This document shows positions 16,682-24,970 of a stretch of 34,541 nt of DNA, piece by piece. Origin of the DNA: Acidimicrobiaceae bacterium (lineage in GTDB: Bacteria; Actinomycetota; Acidimicrobiia; Acidimicrobiales; RAAP-2); the NCBI GenBank assembly GCA_003155915.1, contig PMFA01000015.1, forward strand, positions 1 to 34,541, given 5' to 3'. Numbering within the stretch: position 1 is the stretch's first letter; every line of letters starts with the position of its first letter. The notes below the pieces were generated by a model. It searched no databases, was not told the origin of the DNA, and worked only from the letters and a program-made list of their open reading frames with translations. Made by a program: the position numbers and the translations under genes.

Positions 16682-17653
16682 ATGAAAGCCGCGGTCTATT
16701 ACGAGAACGGTGCCCCGAGTGTCTTTCGCTACGAAGAGGTCCCCGACCCGGTTCCCGGTCTCGGCGAGATGCTCGTGCGCGTCGAGGTCGTCAGCATCGA
16801 AGGCGGTGACACGCTGAATCGACTGGGCGGACCGCTGGTCAGCGTTCCCCACATCGTGGGCTACCAGAGCGCCGGCACCGTCGTGAGCGTCGGACCGGAC
16901 GTGTCGGGCTTCGCGGTGGGCGAGCGCGTCGTCGGGCTCGCCTTTCACGGCTCGCACGCGGAACTGCGCGTCGCGCATCCGCTCACCACCTGGAAGATCC
17001 CCGACGGGCTCGCGACCGAACTGGCCGCCTGCGTGCCCGTGGCCTACGGGACGGCCCACGACGGGCTCTTCGAATTCGGCCGTCTCGTCGAAGGGGAGAC
17101 CGTCCTCATTCACGCCGGCGCCGGCGGCGTGGGACTGGCGGCCATCCAGATGGCCAAACGAGCCGGCGCCCGAGTGATCGCGACGGCCTCGAGCGACGAA
17201 CGGCTCGAGCGCCTTCGCGATTTCGGTCTCGACGACGGCATCAACTACCGGGAGAAGGACTTCGTCGCCGAAGTCCGCTCGCTCACGAATAACAAAGGTG
17301 CCGACGTCATCCTTGATTCGGTGGGTGGAGAGAACCTGCAAAAGAGTCTGAGCGCGCTGGCGTACCGCGGGCGCTGCGTCACCTTCGGCAACGCGGGACG
17401 AGGCGAGGTGACGAAACTGGACACCTCCACGCTGGGCAGTTCGAATCAGAGCCTCATTGGCTATTTCCTCGGGCCCGAGCTGTTCGTGGGCTCACGGGCT
17501 CACACCATGATCGCCAAGTTGATTGACGACGTCGCCAGGGGAGACCTGCGAGTCGTCATCGATCAACGCTTCGCCTTGGCCGAGGCCGAGGAGGCGCACG
17601 CGTTTATTGAGAGTCGTCAGGCTTTCGGCCGGGTCGTACTCCTCACGGAGTAG
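16682..17653 (+). CDS. NADPH:quinone oxidoreductase-type zinc-independent MDR dehydrogenase
   Basis: A 323-residue medium-chain dehydrogenase/reductase. The N-terminal GroES-like domain (MKAAVYYENG, then VGYQSAGTVVSVG) is followed by the Rossmann motif GAGGVGLAAIQMAK at residues 146-159 and YREKDFVAEV further on. Catalytic-zinc ligands are absent, which places it with the quinone oxidoreductase (Qor) group using NADPH. It reduces quinones or enones; the exact substrate is open. The start ATG 16682 has gaggag five bases upstream. It is divergent from the monooxygenase gene across a 180-base gap. Confidence 0.88.
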   Translation: MKAAVYYENGAPSVFRYEEVPDPVPGLGEMLVRVEVVSIEGGDTLNRLGGPLVSVPHIVGYQSAGTVVSVGPDVSGFAVGERVVGLAFHGSHAELRVAHPLTTWKIPDGLATELAACVPVAYGTAHDGLFEFGRLVEGETVLIHAGAGGVGLAAIQMAKRAGARVIATASSDERLERLRDFGLDDGINYREKDFVAEVRSLTNNKGADVILDSVGGENLQKSLSALAYRGRCVTFGNAGRGEVTKLDTSTLGSSNQSLIGYFLGPELFVGSRAHTMIAKLIDDVARGDLRVVIDQRFALAEAEEAHAFIESRQAFGRVVLLTE

Positions 17654-17658
17654 CCGAA

Positions 17659-17931
17659 CTACGAGCTGGGTGAGTCCTCAGCGCTCAGTTCTCCGTGCTC
17701 TGATTCGTAAGCCTTGAGTGTTTCGATGTACTTCTCGATGTCGCTGTCCGTGGAGGCCGGGGCACGATTTTGCGTCTGGAGGTAGGCGGCGAGTCCCAGT
17801 TGACGCAGTACGCCGTCGGCACCGCGCTTGGCCTGAACTTCGCCAACTTTGGCCTGACCTTTGGCCGCCGCGTCCTTGGCCGCTGACGCCGCGGAGGCGG
17901 CCTGTTCCTTCACCTTGTCCATGAATCCCAT
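17659..17931 (-). CDS. Small helical hypothetical protein (90 aa)
   Basis: The 90-residue protein begins MGFMDKVKEQAASAASAAKD and continues with Ala/Lys-rich amphipathic helix to about residue 36, then a second helical half (GVLRQLGLAAYLQ, DIEKYIETLKAYESEHG). It has no membrane segment or motif I recognise; similar short proteins with an N-terminal MGFMDK sequence occur in actinobacteria. The start is set by aaaggag five bases before ATG 17931; the frame runs on upstream without support. It converges on the quinone oxidoreductase with a 5-base gap. Confidence 0.75.
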   Translation of the reverse strand: MGFMDKVKEQAASAASAAKDAAAKGQAKVGEVQAKRGADGVLRQLGLAAYLQTQNRAPASTDSDIEKYIETLKAYESEHGELSAEDSPSS

Positions 17932-18087
17932 GGGATCTCCTTTATGTCGACTGCTCAACTTCACGTTACCCCCGACGCCGACATCTCGCCCGCGCGAGCC
18001 GTGCGTCGCCACGAGGCGAGAGCGCCACGGCGTCGAAGAATCGTTGGCTTCGCGACCCTTGGGCGATCGCGCGCCCGGTGAAAGGAT

Positions 18088-18116
18088 TTGGAGCGTCCAT
18101 GCGGCCGTCTTACAAT
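18088..18116 (+). promoter_or_regulatory. Promoter for the malic enzyme gene
   Basis: ttggag (18088-18093), a 17-base spacer and tacaat (18111-18116) match a sigma-70-type promoter, especially the -10. Transcription would start near 18123, giving an about 80-base leader before ATG 18203. Confidence 0.5.
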
Positions 18117-18202
18117 TGGATTGCGCCACGGGTTCGTGCCGCGCCACATCGCGCGACCCGCTACAAACGATCCCGGGCCCCGACAACGTAAGGATTGTGC
18201 CC

Positions 18203-19588
18203 ATGAGTGTTCCCAGTGCCTCGTATTCGGTGACCATGCGCGTGACGCTCGAGAATCACTCGCGAATCGGCGCGGTCACGACGGCGGTCGGCGACGCCGG
18301 CGGTGCCGTCACCGCACTGGACGTCGTCGATCCCAACGGATCGGGAATGACGATCGACCTCACGTGCAACGCCGTTGACGAGGGCCACTCCGAACTGCTT
18401 CGCGCGGCGGTCGAGGTCGTGGACGGTGCACGGGTGATCGCCATGAGTGACCGCACGTTCCTCTTGCACCTCGGCGGCACGATCTCGGTCGAGCCCAAGG
18501 TCTCGCTCAAGACCCGAGACGACCTCTCGATGGCCTACACCCCGGGCGTGGCACGCATATCGATGGCGATTGCCAAAGACCCGTCGGCCGCGCGCAAATT
18601 GACGATCAAGCGCAATACCGTCGCCGTCGTGACCGACGGATCGGCGGTGCTCGGACTGGGCAACATCGGACCGGAAGCGGCGTTGCCGGTGATGGAGGGC
18701 AAGGCACTCCTGTTCAAGCGCTTCGCCGGTATTGACGCGTGGCCGGTCTGTCTCGCGACCCAGGACGTCGACGAGATCGTGAGGATCGTCCAGTGCATCG
18801 CGCCGGTCTACGGCGGCATCAATCTCGAAGACATCTCGGCGCCGCGCTGTTTCGAGATCGAACGCCGTCTTCGCGACCTGCTCGACATTCCGGTCTTCCA
18901 CGACGACCAGCACGGAACGGCCATCGTCGTGTTCGCGGCACTGCTCAACGCCCTTCGCGTGGTCGGCAAGAACATGAAGGACGTCCGAGTCGTCGTACTG
19001 GGTGTCGGCGCGGCCGGCGTCGCGATCTCGAAGCTGCTCTTGAAGGAAGGCGTCGGCGACGTCATCGGGGTGAATCGCAGTGGCATCATCTCTGAAAGTG
19101 ACGAGCGGCTCGACAGCGAGCGTCGCTGGCTTGCCGCGCACACCAACAAAGAGAAGCGAACGGGCTCGTTGAGTGACGCGATGGCCGGTGCCGACGTCTT
19201 CATCGGCGTCTCGGGTTCCAATCTCGTCAGCGAGGACCAGCTGAAGTCGATGGCGCCGCAGTCCATCGTCTTCGCACTGGCCAACCCGGATCCCGAAGTC
19301 GACCCGGTGGTCGCGCGACGTTGCGCCGCGGTGGTGGCGACCGGACGTAGTGACGAACCGAATCAGATCAACAACGTTCTGGCGTTTCCGGGGATCTTTC
19401 GCGGTATGTTGAACGCGGGGGCGAAGCAGGTCACCGAAGAGATCGAGATCGCCGCCGGTCGCGCAATTGCCGACGTCGTTACGCCGGGCGAACTCTCGGC
19501 TGACTACATCGTGCCGACGGTGTTCAATCCGCTGGTCGTGACCGCGGTGACGAATGCCGTCGAACGCTTGGTCGGACTGACTCGCTAA
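18203..19588 (+). CDS. NAD(P)-dependent malic enzyme with N-terminal ACT domain
   Basis: A 461-residue fusion. Residues about 8-85 form an ACT-type ligand-binding domain ([15 protein letters not shown] at its start). The rest is a short bacterial malic enzyme converting malate to pyruvate, CO2 and NAD(P)H. Visible active-site elements are Tyr112 in AYTPGVA, Lys167 in MEGKALLFK, metal-binding Glu209-Asp210 in NLEDI and Asp234-Asp235 in FHDDQHGT, with nucleotide motif GVGAAG at 267-272. The ACT domain suggests allosteric control by an amino acid or similar small molecule. ATG 18203 is preceded by gtaagga; GTG 18197 is a nearby in-frame alternative. Confidence 0.92.
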   Translation: MSVPSASYSVTMRVTLENHSRIGAVTTAVGDAGGAVTALDVVDPNGSGMTIDLTCNAVDEGHSELLRAAVEVVDGARVIAMSDRTFLLHLGGTISVEPKVSLKTRDDLSMAYTPGVARISMAIAKDPSAARKLTIKRNTVAVVTDGSAVLGLGNIGPEAALPVMEGKALLFKRFAGIDAWPVCLATQDVDEIVRIVQCIAPVYGGINLEDISAPRCFEIERRLRDLLDIPVFHDDQHGTAIVVFAALLNALRVVGKNMKDVRVVVLGVGAAGVAISKLLLKEGVGDVIGVNRSGIISESDERLDSERRWLAAHTNKEKRTGSLSDAMAGADVFIGVSGSNLVSEDQLKSMAPQSIVFALANPDPEVDPVVARRCAAVVATGRSDEPNQINNVLAFPGIFRGMLNAGAKQVTEEIEIAAGRAIADVVTPGELSADYIVPTVFNPLVVTAVTNAVERLVGLTR

Positions 19589-19692
19589 CTCTTCAACACG
19601 TCGAGCACGTCGTCGAGCGCGATTTCCTCGGTGATCGGCCACGTGATCGCGCCAATTGCGTTGATCCGACAGCCGTAATTTGCCGCGGCCAC
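19585..19692 (-). CDS. Possible 35-aa small protein, convergent with malic enzyme gene
   Basis: Between the malic enzyme and the YczE-like gene, a minus-strand frame reads AAANYGCRINAIG, then AITWPITEEI and [11 protein letters not shown], more protein-like than the usual shadow frames here. A GTG at 19692 could start it. Its stop overlaps the malic enzyme stop within ctaa (19585-19588), the same arrangement as two firmer convergent pairs in the window. There is no ribosome site and no family that I recognise. It may be a real small protein, a gene remnant or chance. Confidence 0.25.
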   Translation of the reverse strand: MAAANYGCRINAIGAITWPITEEIALDDVLDVLKS

Positions 19693-19710
19693 GGCTAGCG
19701 TCGTGGGACC

Positions 19711-20361
19711 ATGAAGCTCAGCCACCGGATCCCCGAGACGCCGTGGCGCGCGCGAAGCCCGTGGGCCGTGCGACCACGAATGGCGCTGCCCCTCTTCGGG
19801 GGACTCGCCGCCTTCGGGTTTGGCGAGGGCCTGCTCGTCCAGTCCCAATGGGGAGCCTCGCCGTGGACCGTGTTCGCCGAAGGCATCGCCAAACACGCGC
19901 AGATTTCATTGGGCTGGGCGACCGCGTTGATCAGCGTGGTCGTTCTCTTCATTTGGTTTCCGCTGCGTCAGCGTCCAGGTTTCGGGACGCTCTCGAATGT
20001 CATCATCATCGCCTACATCTTGGACTTGACGACCTACGCGGTCGCGGCGCCGCACGCCGATTGGCTGAAGATCGTCTACGCCCTCGGCGCGGTACTCTCG
20101 ATCGGCATTGGGAGCGCGTTCTATCTCACGTGCAACCTCGGGCCCGGTCCGCGCGACGGGCTCATGACGGGTCTTCACCAACGACTGAACGTGAGCATTG
20201 TCTATATCCGACTCGCGATCGAGGCGGTGGTACTGACCATCGGCTGGATTCTCGGCGGCAACCCTGGCGTCGCCACGGCGTTCTTCGCCGCGACAATTGG
20301 ATTTAGCATCGGCGCGAGTTTGAACGTCATGGAGCGAACGTTGAACTGGTGGCGCGCGTGA
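19711..20361 (+). CDS. YczE/YyaS/YitT-family membrane protein
   Basis: The 216-residue integral membrane protein has about five hydrophobic helices (for example PLFGGLAAFGFGEGLLV, then ATALISVVVLFIWFPL and ASLNVMER near the end). QSQWGASPWTVFAEGIA and TCNLGPGPRDGLMTGL are the conserved loops of the YczE/YitT group (COG2364). YczE in Bacillus supports lipopeptide production, but the biochemical role of the family is unknown. The stop overlaps the next gene (gtga at 20358-20361), which suggests coupling with the LysE-like exporter. Confidence 0.82.
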   Translation: MKLSHRIPETPWRARSPWAVRPRMALPLFGGLAAFGFGEGLLVQSQWGASPWTVFAEGIAKHAQISLGWATALISVVVLFIWFPLRQRPGFGTLSNVIIIAYILDLTTYAVAAPHADWLKIVYALGAVLSIGIGSAFYLTCNLGPGPRDGLMTGLHQRLNVSIVYIRLAIEAVVLTIGWILGGNPGVATAFFAATIGFSIGASLNVMERTLNWWRA

Positions 20362-20999
20362 TCTCGGGGAGTCGCCTCGCGGAGTTTTTCATCGCGTCGA
20401 TCACCATCATCATGGTGCCCGGTCCGAGTGTGCTGTTCACGCTCGCGCGCGGCGTCGCGTGGGGTCGCGCCGTCGCGGTGTTGACGGTCCTCGGCAACTC
20501 GATCGGTACGTTGATCCTGTCGATCATCGTGGCCGTCGGACTCGGACCACTCCTCAGTCACTCCAAGACGTTCTCGATCACGTTGCAGATGGCCGGGGGC
20601 CTGTACTTGTTGTGGCTCGGCGTGGGCGCGATGCGACACCGCCACGCGCACGCCGCCGCGATGGCCAAGCGAGAAGAGTTCCGTCCTTCGAACGTGCAGG
20701 TCATTCGACAGGGTTTCACGGTCGGTATCTTGAACCCGAAATCGCTGGTGTTCTTCGCGGCCGTCTTTCCCCATTTCGTCGACCGCGCCCAGGGCAGCGT
20801 GACGGTGCAGTTGCTCATCTTCGGTGGCATCTTTAGCGTCATGGCCTTCCTCAGTGACGCGACGTGGGGCATGATCGCCGGTACGGCGCGCCAGTGGCTC
20901 TCCGATTCGCCCCACCGACTCGTCGTCCTTCGTACGGTCGGCGCGTGCGTGATGATGACCCTCGGCGCGATCATCGTGGTGAGTGCACTGACGTCGTAA
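20358..20999 (+). CDS. LysE/RhtB-family translocator
   Basis: About 213 residues with six predicted helices. The first carries IIMVPGPSVLFTLARG, the typical LysE/RhtB opening motif, and GFTVGILNPKSLVFFAAVFP in the middle matches the family NPK loop. These proteins export amino acids or derivatives such as homoserine lactones. GTG 20358, overlapping the previous stop as gtga, gives an N-terminus of normal length; GTG 20349 is in frame three codons earlier. It is coupled to the YczE-like gene. Confidence 0.87.
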   Translation: MISGSRLAEFFIASITIIMVPGPSVLFTLARGVAWGRAVAVLTVLGNSIGTLILSIIVAVGLGPLLSHSKTFSITLQMAGGLYLLWLGVGAMRHRHAHAAAMAKREEFRPSNVQVIRQGFTVGILNPKSLVFFAAVFPHFVDRAQGSVTVQLLIFGGIFSVMAFLSDATWGMIAGTARQWLSDSPHRLVVLRTVGACVMMTLGAIIVVSALTS

Positions 21000-21039
21000 A
21001 CGACTCTGCGGTGTCACAGCGAGTGCGTACGTTCATTTC

Positions 21040-21558
21040 GTGGGAACAGTGCACGTCGGCCGACATGACGAGCGCGTGCAATCGAGTGTCGGTTCATTCA
21101 TCGCGAACTTGCCCGAGATGCTGGGCGCCATGGTCCTCGACCCCCGCCGTCTCGTCGCGGTCATCGAGTTCGAAGACGTGCGCTACGTGCAGTACTTGGT
21201 CGAACCGACCGGCAGGGTCATCGCTGAGGTGATCTCGAATCTCAATATCGGTGACGCGGTGGCCCTAAGTTCCGAGGACGAGGAGAGATTGAGAAGCGCC
21301 GGTTGGAGCGAACCGTCGCCCGGTCCCAAACCCAACTGGCGCTACGAAGCCGATGACCCCGCTGGCCTGATGAAGATCGTCTCGATGTCGCGCGACGTGG
21401 TCTACGACGTGCTGCGCGAGCGCGACGCCAACGCCGTGTCCGTAAGGATTTTCGAGGGGCGATACGCAGCGAGTCCGTGCGAGGATTTTCGAGGCCGGAC
21501 CAGTGTCCTTCACCTAGAAGCACGACGCGGCGTTGAGCGTCAGCTCGAAGGAGAGTAG
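21040..21558 (+). CDS. TY-Chap-like (YbjN/T3SS-chaperone-like) domain protein
   Basis: The 172-residue soluble protein contains VRYVQYLVEPTGRVIAEVIS, then LSSEDEERLRSAGW and a NWRYE block. This is the order seen in the actinobacterial TY-Chap N-terminal domain (related to YbjN and type III chaperones; assignment from memory). The domain is thought to bind peptides or partner proteins. There is no signal peptide. The start is GTG 21040, with later GTGs possible. The gene precedes the fused ABC exporter by 56 bases, but that exporter seems to have its own -10 element. Confidence 0.65.
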   Translation: MGTVHVGRHDERVQSSVGSFIANLPEMLGAMVLDPRRLVAVIEFEDVRYVQYLVEPTGRVIAEVISNLNIGDAVALSSEDEERLRSAGWSEPSPGPKPNWRYEADDPAGLMKIVSMSRDVVYDVLRERDANAVSVRIFEGRYAASPCEDFRGRTSVLHLEARRGVERQLEGE

Positions 21559-21587
21559 GAAGCGCTCGCTGCGCCTTTCGCCCTTCC

Positions 21588-21593
21588 TACAAT
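21588..21593 (+). promoter_or_regulatory. -10 element upstream of ABC exporter gene
   Basis: tacaat matches the -10 consensus at five of six bases and lies 22 bases before ATG 21615. No good -35 is seen at the expected distance, so this is a partial promoter call. Confidence 0.35.
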
Positions 21594-21614
21594 CGACTGG
21601 GCAATGGAGACGCA

Positions 21615-23504
21615 ATGAGCATGCACGGAGGCGGAGGCGGTGGCGGGGGCGGCCGCATGGGGCTGCGTTCGATGCGTACGGACCGCAACATCCTCGAGCA
21701 CCAGATAAAGAAGGGAACGCTTCCCCGGATACTCACTTACGCGAAGCAGTATCGCGCGCTACTCATCGTCTTTCTCATCGCCGTCGTTCTCGACGCCGTG
21801 GTCAGTTCGGTCACTCCGCTGTTATTTGCCGCCATCATCGACATCGGTATCAAGCACAAACACGAGGGCCTGGTTATCGGTCTCGCGGTGGTGGGCGCAG
21901 GACTCGCGATCTTCGACGCAATTCTTTCACTCTTCGAGCGCCGATCGTCTGCGGTGATCGGTGAAGGACTGATCTATGACCTGCGCGCCAAAGTATTCAG
22001 CCACATTCAAGAGATGCCGATCGCGTTTTTCTCGCGCACCCAGACCGGGGCTCTGATCAGTCGCTTGAACAATGACGTGATCGGCGCGCAACAGGCCTTC
22101 ACCGACCTCTTCTCGAACGTCGTCGGCAACGTGATCCTGGTGACGATCGTGATCGGCACCATGTTGGTCCTGAGTTGGCAGATAACGCTCGTCGCGTTGC
22201 TGTTGCTGCCGGTGTTCTTGATTCCGGCGCGCCGGGTCGGACGAAAACTCGGCACGCTGTTCCAGCGGGGTATGGAATTGAACGCCGAAATGAACATGGT
22301 GATGACCGAGCGTTTCAACGTGTCCGGCGCCATGTTGGTGAAGCTCTTTGGGCGCCCGCGCGATGAGCGTGAGTTCTTCGAGAGCCGGGCCGGCCAGGTT
22401 CGTGACATTGGTATCCACCAGGCGATGTACCAACGTTTCTTCTTTATCGCGCTGTCCTTGACCGCGTCATTGGCGACGGCGTTCGCCTACGGCTTCGGTG
22501 GCGTCGAGGTGATTCGTGGCGAACTCGCACTCGGAACACTCGTGGCCCTGACGCTCTATCTGGTTCGGCTCTACGGACCGCTTACTCAGTTGTCGAATCT
22601 GAACATCGACTACATGTCAGCCATGGTGAGTTTCGAGCGACTCTTCGAAGTGCTCGACCTGGTACCGATGATCAAGGAGAGTCCCGACGCCGTCGTGATG
22701 CCCGACGGAGCGGCGGAGTTGATCTTCAATCACGTCGATTTTTCCTATCCCGGCGCCGAAGAGGTCTCACTGGCCTCGTTGGAGGCGGTCGCGCGACTGG
22801 ACGACACGCCGCGCACCGACGTGCTCCACGACGTCTCGTTCCGCGTCGAACCGGGCACGATGACCGCGTTGGTCGGTCACAGCGGTGCGGGCAAGACGAC
22901 GATTTCGATGCTGGTGTCGCGTCTCTATGACGTTGACCACGGGTCGGTCACGATAAACGGTGTCGACGTACGCCAAGCGACGACGGCGTCACTGAACGCC
23001 ATGGTCGGCGTCGTGACGCAGGACCCGCACCTCTTTCACGACTCGTTGCGGACGAATTTGATTTTCGCGAGACCGGCGGCGAGCCCGGCGGAGATCGAAT
23101 CGGCTCTGCGGGCCGCGCAGATTTGGGAGTTGGTGCAGTCGCTGCCACTCGGCCTCGACACCGTGGTCGGCGAGCGTGGTTATCGGCTGAGCGGCGGCGA
23201 AAAGCAGCGTGTCGCGCTGGCGCGCCTCTTGCTCAAGGCGCCGCGACTTGTGGTGCTCGATGAAGCGACCGCGCATCTCGACAACGAGAGCGAAGCGGCC
23301 GTGCAGCGCGCGTTGGACGAGACAATGTCCTCGCGCACGTCATTGGTGATCGCGCACCGACTGTCGACGATTCGAAACGCCGATCAGATACTCGTCGTCG
23401 AGAACGGCACCATCGTTCAGCGTGGCAGTCACGCGCAACTCTTGGCCGAAGGTGGCGTCTACCGCGTCCTCTACGAGACGCAGTTCGCCGACCAAGAGGA
23501 TTAA
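21615..23504 (+). CDS. ABC exporter, fused transmembrane and ATPase domains
   Basis: A 629-residue half-transporter that should work as a homo- or heterodimer. A glycine-rich N-terminus (nine Gly in a row at residues 5-13) precedes six helices between about 50 and 340 (for example LLIVFLIAVVLDAVVSSV). The ATPase domain has Walker A GHSGAGKTT near 418, signature LSGGE near 526 and Walker B LVVLDEAT near 547, followed by the H-loop AHRLST. This is the type IV exporter (MsbA/MDR-like) organisation. The Gly-rich N-terminus is familiar from actinobacterial members. Substrate unknown. The stop overlaps that of convergent fabI (ttaa, 23501-23504). Confidence 0.92.
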   Translation: MSMHGGGGGGGGGRMGLRSMRTDRNILEHQIKKGTLPRILTYAKQYRALLIVFLIAVVLDAVVSSVTPLLFAAIIDIGIKHKHEGLVIGLAVVGAGLAIFDAILSLFERRSSAVIGEGLIYDLRAKVFSHIQEMPIAFFSRTQTGALISRLNNDVIGAQQAFTDLFSNVVGNVILVTIVIGTMLVLSWQITLVALLLLPVFLIPARRVGRKLGTLFQRGMELNAEMNMVMTERFNVSGAMLVKLFGRPRDEREFFESRAGQVRDIGIHQAMYQRFFFIALSLTASLATAFAYGFGGVEVIRGELALGTLVALTLYLVRLYGPLTQLSNLNIDYMSAMVSFERLFEVLDLVPMIKESPDAVVMPDGAAELIFNHVDFSYPGAEEVSLASLEAVARLDDTPRTDVLHDVSFRVEPGTMTALVGHSGAGKTTISMLVSRLYDVDHGSVTINGVDVRQATTASLNAMVGVVTQDPHLFHDSLRTNLIFARPAASPAEIESALRAAQIWELVQSLPLGLDTVVGERGYRLSGGEKQRVALARLLLKAPRLVVLDEATAHLDNESEAAVQRALDETMSSRTSLVIAHRLSTIRNADQILVVENGTIVQRGSHAQLLAEGGVYRVLYETQFADQED

Positions 23505-24280
23505 CCCATCGAGTGGTAGCCGCCGTCGACGTAGATGGTCGACGCGGTCGTGCCCCGAAGGAGGGGCGACAACATCGCGACGGCGGTGTCGGCGACGGCG
23601 CTCGAGTCATACACGTCCCAGCCCAGCGGCGCCTTCTCGCTCCACGCGTCCTCGAATTGTGAAAAACCGGGGACCGATTTGGCGGCGACGGTGCGAATCG
23701 GCCCGGCCGACAGCATGTTGACGCGGATCTTGTCGGGACCGACCTCTTTGGCGACGTAGCGACCGAGAGATTCGAGGCCAGCCTTCATGACGCCCATCCA
23801 GTCGTAGGCCGGGTAGGCCCTCGTGCCGTCAAAGTCCAACGCGAGGACCGACGCTCCGCCGAGGGCCTCACTTTTTTGCAGTAGCGGGCGAAAGGCGCCG
23901 ACGAGTGCGGCGAGTGAATAGGTCGAGATGTGCAGCGCGGTCGCGACGTCCTCGAAGGGGGAGACGAACATACCGTTGCCGAGGCAACTCGGTGGCGCCA
24001 TGCCGATGGCGTGCACGAGCCCGTCGAGTCGTCCGAAGCGAGTCGTCAGTTCGGCCGCGGCGGCCTCAACTTGGTCGGGGTCGGTGACGTCGAGTTCGAT
24101 GATTTCGCCGATGTCGCCGAGTTTGCGCGCGGTGCGTTTCGTCAGCGAAAGGCCGCGCCCGGCCCCCGAGAGCGCGATCGTCGCGCCCTCTTCCAGGGCG
24201 CGCTTGGCGATGCCGAAGGCCAACGAGTCGTCGGTGAGGACGCCGGTAATGAGAATTCGGTGGTCATTCAAGAGCGCCAT
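23501..24280 (-). CDS. fabI: Enoyl-[acyl-carrier-protein] reductase (NADH), InhA-type FabI
   Basis: A 259-residue short-chain dehydrogenase. It begins LLNDHRILITGVLTDDSLAFGIA, the divergent FabI cofactor motif. The catalytic pair is Tyr159 and Lys166 in AYDWMGVMK (YxxxxxxK spacing of FabI), and LDFDGTRAYPAYDWM closely parallels mycobacterial InhA. SAGPIRTVAA follows. It catalyses the last step of each fatty-acid elongation cycle. There is no clear ribosome site before ATG 24280, so the mRNA may be leaderless. It is divergent from the F420 reductase gene across 41 bases, so their promoters must overlap. Confidence 0.93.
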   Translation of the reverse strand: MALLNDHRILITGVLTDDSLAFGIAKRALEEGATIALSGAGRGLSLTKRTARKLGDIGEIIELDVTDPDQVEAAAAELTTRFGRLDGLVHAIGMAPPSCLGNGMFVSPFEDVATALHISTYSLAALVGAFRPLLQKSEALGGASVLALDFDGTRAYPAYDWMGVMKAGLESLGRYVAKEVGPDKIRVNMLSAGPIRTVAAKSVPGFSQFEDAWSEKAPLGWDVYDSSAVADTAVAMLSPLLRGTTASTIYVDGGYHSMG

Positions 24281-24321
24281 CTTGTTAGGTTACTTCCGAA
24301 CATCTATTTTCGAGGACGACG

Positions 24322-24966
24322 ATGGCAACAGTTGGCATTCTGGGTGGTACCGGTCCCGCCGGTCGAGGAGTCGCCGCGCGACTCGCCGGTGCGGGTTACA
24401 GCGTCGTACTCGGCTCGCGCGACGCGGAGCGCGCGAAGGGGATCGCGCGAGGACTCGCGCTTCGCGGCGAAGGCACCGTCGAAGGCGGTACGAATGAGGA
24501 GGCCGCCGCGTGCGATCTGATCGTGGTCGCCACACCGTGGGACTCAGCGATCGCCACGACGAGTTCACTTCGTCAAGAGCTCAAGGGCAAGATCGTGATC
24601 TCGATGGTCAACGCACTTTCGCGAGAGGGTCGCGAGATGGTCGCGCTCTATCCGTCGCGTGGATCGATGGCGGCCCAGATCGCCCACGCGCTGCCCGAGA
24701 GCGTGATCGCTGGCGCGTTCCACCACCTGCCGGCCGCGCAGATGGAAGACCTCGACTCCGAACTCGACGCGGACGTGCTGATCTTCTCTGACGACGACGA
24801 CGCTCGTCGACGGGTCGCCGAAATGGTCGATCACGTGAGTGGGTTGCGCGCGGTCATCGCGGGATCCATGTCCCTCGCCAGTCCCATCGAGGCCTTCACG
24901 GCCGTGTGCATCTCGATCAACATTCGACACAAGGCCCACAGCTACGTGAAGATGGCGGGTCTCTAG
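24322..24966 (+). CDS. F420H2:NADP+ oxidoreductase (NADPH-dependent F420 reductase)
   Basis: A 214-residue Rossmann protein. It begins VGILGGTGPAGRGVAARLAG, then VVLGSRDAERA, which are the NADP-binding elements of archaeal and actinobacterial Fno. Later blocks are DLIVVATPWD, GAFHHLPAAQM and VSGLRAVIAGSMSLASPIEA, all typical. It transfers hydride between reduced deazaflavin F420 and NADP. This implies that the host makes coenzyme F420. A gagga ribosome site precedes ATG 24322. mshC follows after only 4 bases, which suggests cotranscription of two cofactor-related genes. Confidence 0.88.
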   Translation: MATVGILGGTGPAGRGVAARLAGAGYSVVLGSRDAERAKGIARGLALRGEGTVEGGTNEEAAACDLIVVATPWDSAIATTSSLRQELKGKIVISMVNALSREGREMVALYPSRGSMAAQIAHALPESVIAGAFHHLPAAQMEDLDSELDADVLIFSDDDDARRRVAEMVDHVSGLRAVIAGSMSLASPIEAFTAVCISINIRHKAHSYVKMAGL

Positions 24967-24970
24967 CTCG

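Noticed and set aside
18161-19642. 493-codon open frame on the minus strand
   Set aside because: Antisense to the malic enzyme gene; composition is shadow-like with no recognisable domain.
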